From assembly GCA_023260935.1 (NCBI GenBank), contig JALQTL010000238.1, forward strand, positions 1 through 7,528: 7,528 nucleotides of DNA, written 5' to 3'. This document shows positions 5,106-7,528 of this stretch, piece after piece (positions within the stretch are counted from its first letter, which is position 1; each line of letters opens with the position of its first letter). Source of the DNA: Paracoccaceae bacterium (GTDB lineage Bacteria > Pseudomonadota > Alphaproteobacteria > Rhodobacterales > Rhodobacteraceae). Below the pieces are notes generated by a model. That model did no database searches. It was given only the letters and a program-made list of their open reading frames with translations, and was not told the DNA's origin. The position numbers and the translations under genes are program-made.

Positions 5106-6011
5106 TCAGGCGGTTTTCGGCATCGCGGCATGTAGCCATTCGGGCTCAACCGTCGGCGCGCCAAAGGCAAAGCCCTGCAGCATATCCACCCCAAGTGCCC
5201 GAAGGAACGCAGCTTCGGCCGGGGATTCGACCGATTCCGCCACGCACAGCGTTTCCATTTGCTTGCTGACCGCCAGCAATGACGCGCTGATCACCTGCAG
5301 CCGTTTGTTGCGCTGGATGCCGCGCACGAAGCTGCCGTCGATCTTCAGGATATCAAAGGCGAAGTCGTGCAGCGCGGGTATCGACAGTGTGCCCGCCCCG
5401 TAATCATCCAGCGCGAAGGACACGCCGCGCCCGCCCCATTGCCGCATGAAGGATGAAACGATGTCGGGCAAGAGCATCGCCGACCGTTCGGTGATTTCAA
5501 GGATCAGACGTTCACCCAGTTCCGGCGTTTCCGACAGGACGGACCGCAGAATTCGCATCCACTTGGCATAGCCGATGGACCTGGCAGACATGTTGATCGA
5601 CAGCCGGATGCCCGGATGGGCGGCCAGCACCTGCAAGCCCATGGCCAACGAGGCGCAGTCGATTTCGCGGCCCAGTTCATGCGCTTCGACCGCGGGCATG
5701 AAGCTGGCGGCGGGAATCGGACGCCCGGCGGGATCAAGCACGCGGATCAGGCCTTCGTGAAAGCCGATGCGATCAAAATTTGCGGCCATGACCACGGGTT
5801 GAAAGGCAAGGCGCAGTCGGCCCCGGCGCAGCGCATCGCGCACCATTTGCAGCACCTGACCGTCGTTCAGGTGGATGGTCTGCGAAACCGGATCGGCATC
5901 CTGCCGGTCAACATCTGCGCGATTGCGTTCGGTCTGCAACATCTGGCGCCCCCGTGCTTGGCTCTGCTGACCATGGGCCTGTGCGGTAAAACTTGCGTTA
6001 ATCGGCGCCAT
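5106..6011 (-). CDS. stand-alone EAL-domain cyclic-di-GMP phosphodiesterase
   Basis: A 301-residue cytosolic protein. Residues 1-50 are a Gln-rich, low-homology leader and about 52-290 form an EAL domain that hydrolyses c-di-GMP to pGpG. The signature is EGLIR (86-90), preceded by AFQPVV (69-74). The metal and catalytic set appears complete: N140, E172 and E175 (LEITE), D202 and D203 (DDYGAG), K223 (LKIDG), E259 (VAESVE) and Q279 (LQGFAFG). Spacing from N140 to Q279 matches the RocR EAL domain, as I recall it. Loop 6 (202-225) has normal length but diverges after GAG. No GGDEF, PAS, receiver or membrane domain is present, so the input signal must come from the leader, a partner or expression level. 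ATG 6011 is chosen because an upstream ATG at 6083 would overlap the divergent tag gene; neither has a good ribosome site, and TTG at 6020 is possible. The gene lies upstream of phaA on the same strand. Confidence 0.88.
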   Translation of the reverse strand: MAPINASFTAQAHGQQSQARGRQMLQTERNRADVDRQDADPVSQTIHLNDGQVLQMVRDALRRGRLRLAFQPVVMAANFDRIGFHEGLIRVLDPAGRPIPAASFMPAVEAHELGREIDCASLAMGLQVLAAHPGIRLSINMSARSIGYAKWMRILRSVLSETPELGERLILEITERSAMLLPDIVSSFMRQWGGRGVSFALDDYGAGTLSIPALHDFAFDILKIDGSFVRGIQRNKRLQVISASLLAVSKQMETLCVAESVESPAEAAFLRALGVDMLQGFAFGAPTVEPEWLHAAMPKTA

Positions 6012-6052
6012 CCGGTCCAATATGCTGCCCAACCCTGACGGAGGGCCCCCCG

Positions 6053-6634
6053 ATGTCTGAAGATACTGCTGCCCGCTGCCCATGGTGCGGTACGGAACCG
6101 ATCTATGTGGCCTATCACGATACCGAATGGGGTGTGCCCGAACGCGATGGACGGGCCTTGTGGGAAAAGCTGATCCTTGACGGCTTTCAGGCGGGCCTCA
6201 GCTGGATCACCATCCTAAAAAAGCGCGACTCGTTCCGCCGCGCCTTTGCCGGCTTCCGCCCCGAGGTCATCGCCGAATGGGATGAGGCAGAAGTGCAGCG
6301 CCTGTTGGCTGATCCGGGGATCGTGCGCCACAGGGGCAAGATCCTTGGCACCATATCTTCGGCCCGGGCTTGGCAAAAGATCGAGGCACGCGAAGGCTTT
6401 GCCCACTTCGTCTGGAAGCATCAGGACGGGCAGGTGGTGCAGAACCGCTGGCGCAGCCTTTCCGAGGTGCCGGCCAAGACGCCCACATCCGAGGCGCTGT
6501 CAAAGGCGCTGAAGCGCGAAGGCTTTACCTTTTGCGGGCCAACGATTGTTTATGCCTTCATGCAGGCCACCGGGATGGTGAACGACCATCTGGTGACCTG
6601 CCCCGCGCATCACCGTGTGGCAATGCTGGGCTGA
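6053..6634 (+). CDS. tag: DNA-3-methyladenine glycosylase I
   Basis: A 193-residue base-excision repair enzyme that removes 3-methyladenine from alkylated DNA. YVAYHDTEWGVP (residues 18-29) and ILDGFQAGLSWITILKKR (41-58) are hallmark family segments. The structural zinc site is intact: C9, H22, H179 and C183, with the same 13-residue and 4-residue spacings as E. coli C4/H17 and H175/C179. The residue equivalent to E38 of E. coli Tag is Asp (D43), a conservative change that I believe is common in alphaproteobacterial homologues. GGAGGG at 6040-6045 precedes ATG 6053 at a spacing of 7. The gene is divergent from the EAL gene with 41 bases between starts, so regulatory elements are probably shared or overlapping. 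It is convergent with the next gene, with nine bases between stops and no visible terminator. It is likely monocistronic. Confidence 0.95.
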   Translation: MSEDTAARCPWCGTEPIYVAYHDTEWGVPERDGRALWEKLILDGFQAGLSWITILKKRDSFRRAFAGFRPEVIAEWDEAEVQRLLADPGIVRHRGKILGTISSARAWQKIEAREGFAHFVWKHQDGQVVQNRWRSLSEVPAKTPTSEALSKALKREGFTFCGPTIVYAFMQATGMVNDHLVTCPAHHRVAMLG

Positions 6635-6643
6635 CAGGGGCGG

Positions 6644-7312
6644 TCAGTTCGTCAGCAGCCAGTAACTTCCGGCCATGGCCCCGGTGTTGGTGACGGTTGC
6701 GTTGAAAAACCCATTCCGCGCGGGCACAAAGGCGCAAAGCGCCTGATCGAAGGCGGCCGGGGCACGGCAGACGGGGTGCTGCGAGTCATCCGTGACCTCT
6801 AGCGTCAGGCCAAGCGCGCTTTCCCCGATCAAGCCGATCTCTGCCGGATCGCTGCCGAAAAGGGCGATGCGCCAGGTTTCGCTTTGCCCGGGAGCCAGGC
6901 TGGAAAGGGCACGGTTCGCGGTTTCGGGGGGCGCCGAACGGCCTTGGCTTTCCTCGCGCTCGATCATTTCCAGCAGCAGATCATCCCCTGCGGCCAGATC
7001 GCGCGCCAGATCGAAGATGGCTTCTGGCAAGGGAATGGCCGAAGCTTGGGGGGCAGGGGCAGGCTGCGGCGGCGCCGGATTGGGCACAAGGTCTGGCGCT
7101 GCGTTCAGCACAATGCCTTGCGCCAGACGCGCCGCGGCAAGGGCTGTCAGCGCATCGCGCCTCGCAACGGCCTTGGCACGCAGCGCATGGGCCAGAACCA
7201 GCCGCTGCACCGCGCCCGGGGCGGCATTTTTGCCCGGTAGCAGATTTACCGCAGCTGTGGTGGCGGGTTCTTCGGCCACGCCGGTGGTTAGATATTGATC
7301 TTTTTTAGCCAT
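6644..7312 (-). CDS. unknown protein with C-terminal PPC-like beta-sandwich
   Basis: A 222-residue protein that I cannot assign to a named family. Residues 1-70 are Ala-rich and probably helical (VLAHALRAKAVARRDALTAL); 71-96 is a Pro/Ala linker (PNPAPPQPAPAPQ); 97-122 is an acidic helix (DLARDLAAGDDLLLEMIERE). From about 145 to the end it resembles the pre-peptidase C-terminal (PPC) type of beta-sandwich: LTLEVTDDS, then VCRAPAAFDQALCAFVPARN, then FFNATVTNTG and YWLLTN. C182 and C193 are the only cysteines and sit where a disulfide occurs in similar extracellular domains. There is no signal peptide or membrane segment, which is odd for such a domain. ATG 7312-7310 is supported by AAGGAAG a few bases upstream and by a plausible promoter. 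It converges with tag. The domain assignment is by pattern memory only. Confidence 0.75.
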   Translation of the reverse strand: MAKKDQYLTTGVAEEPATTAAVNLLPGKNAAPGAVQRLVLAHALRAKAVARRDALTALAAARLAQGIVLNAAPDLVPNPAPPQPAPAPQASAIPLPEAIFDLARDLAAGDDLLLEMIEREESQGRSAPPETANRALSSLAPGQSETWRIALFGSDPAEIGLIGESALGLTLEVTDDSQHPVCRAPAAFDQALCAFVPARNGFFNATVTNTGAMAGSYWLLTN

Positions 7313-7350
7313 CCCGCTTCCTTTCTCATTAATATTTGAAAAAAATCAAT

Positions 7351-7379
7351 TTAATAGACACTAAATAAAGCGATTCCAA
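7351..7379 (-). promoter_or_regulatory. candidate sigma-70-type promoter for the 222-residue protein gene
   Basis: On the minus strand TTGGAA (7379-7374) is followed after exactly 17 bases by TATTAA (7356-7351). Each hexamer matches consensus at four of six positions. Transcription would begin near 7344, giving a leader of about 30 bases before ATG 7312. The surrounding AT-rich stretch contrasts with the GC-rich coding sequence. Confidence 0.4.
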
Positions 7380-7528
7380 TACCCCAAAGTCGGAAAAGCA
7401 TTCCGCGCGGGCGGGGATAAACAACCTGTCCAATAACTTCTGAAATTCCGGTAATTCTCTCGCCCTGGACGGGGGAGGGTCAGGGGGGGTGATAAAATAG
7501 AAAAGGATTCAGGGCCTTCTCTAATCAC
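7380..7528. other. intergenic edge with a G-rich tract and a small hairpin, no gene seen
   Basis: No frame here shows a convincing start with a ribosome site. At 7471-7489 the plus strand reads GGGGGAGGGTCAGGGGGGG, which fits the four-tract pattern for a G-quadruplex. At 7498-7506 and 7515-7523, TAGAAAAGG and CCTTCTCTA form a nine-base inverted repeat with one mismatch and an eight-base loop, without a T-tract. What lies beyond the edge cannot be seen. Confidence 0.4.

Noticed and set aside
4988..5194. A 69-residue N-terminal extension of phaA
   Set aside because: It overlaps the end of the EAL gene, has no thiolase homology, and MTNVVIVAAGRS at 4987 is the normal thiolase start with a ribosome site.
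6012..6083. An upstream start (ATG 6083) for the EAL gene
   Set aside because: It would overlap the first codons of the divergent tag gene, adds no recognisable domain and has no ribosome site. It is not formally excluded.
7465..7497. A rightward promoter using GATAAAAT as the -10 element
   Set aside because: No acceptable -35 hexamer at 16-18 bases; the upstream sequence is a G-tract.

Overview
The window looks like a chromosomal segment of an alphaproteobacterium of the Rhodobacteraceae type. The reasons are high G+C, the polyprenyl synthase / DUF2007 / tRNA methyltransferase / DUF465 gene order, a phaA-phaB pair for polyhydroxybutyrate (PHB), and protein sequences close to what I recall from Rhodobacter and Paracoccus relatives. 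This placement comes from recollection of families and synteny, not from a search.

Left part (1-1752). On the minus strand, the N-terminal third of a polyprenyl diphosphate synthase (ispB type) starts at 461. Its homology stops abruptly near 132, and the last 131 bases are unrelated sequence, so the gene appears interrupted or joined to something foreign. Divergent from it, a DUF2007 protein (515-730) and a COG4123/TrmN6-type tRNA methyltransferase (730-1485) overlap by one base (TGATG). A 55-residue DUF465/YdcH-family protein follows (1585-1752). Its ribosome binding site lies inside the right arm of a perfect 10-bp inverted repeat.

Middle part (1730-5105). A ten-helix EamA/YddG-like exporter lies on the minus strand and overlaps the end of the DUF465 gene by 23 bases. 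A 47-residue small protein (2775-2918, plus) ends at a strong bidirectional terminator that also ends phaB. phaA (thiolase, 3815-4987) and phaB (acetoacetyl-CoA reductase, 2975-3700) run in the minus direction and make (R)-3-hydroxybutyryl-CoA, the PHB monomer, from two acetyl-CoA. A near-identical 17-bp palindrome (GCGCAAGATT[A/C]TTGCGC) lies upstream of each of these two genes, with a degenerate third copy beside the phaA stop. It looks like a shared operator and is the most interesting regulatory signal in the window.

Right part (5106-7528). A stand-alone EAL-domain protein with a complete set of c-di-GMP phosphodiesterase residues lies upstream of phaA on the same strand. Divergent from it is tag (DNA-3-methyladenine glycosylase I). 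Convergent with tag is an unrecognised 222-residue protein with a Pro/Ala linker and a C-terminal PPC-like beta-sandwich, but no signal peptide. The last 216 bases are AT-rich near the gene start, with a plausible promoter, and further out hold a G-rich tract and a small hairpin. No gene is seen there.

No tRNA, rRNA, CRISPR array or complete mobile element was found. The only hint of a mobile element is the break in the polyprenyl synthase at the left edge.
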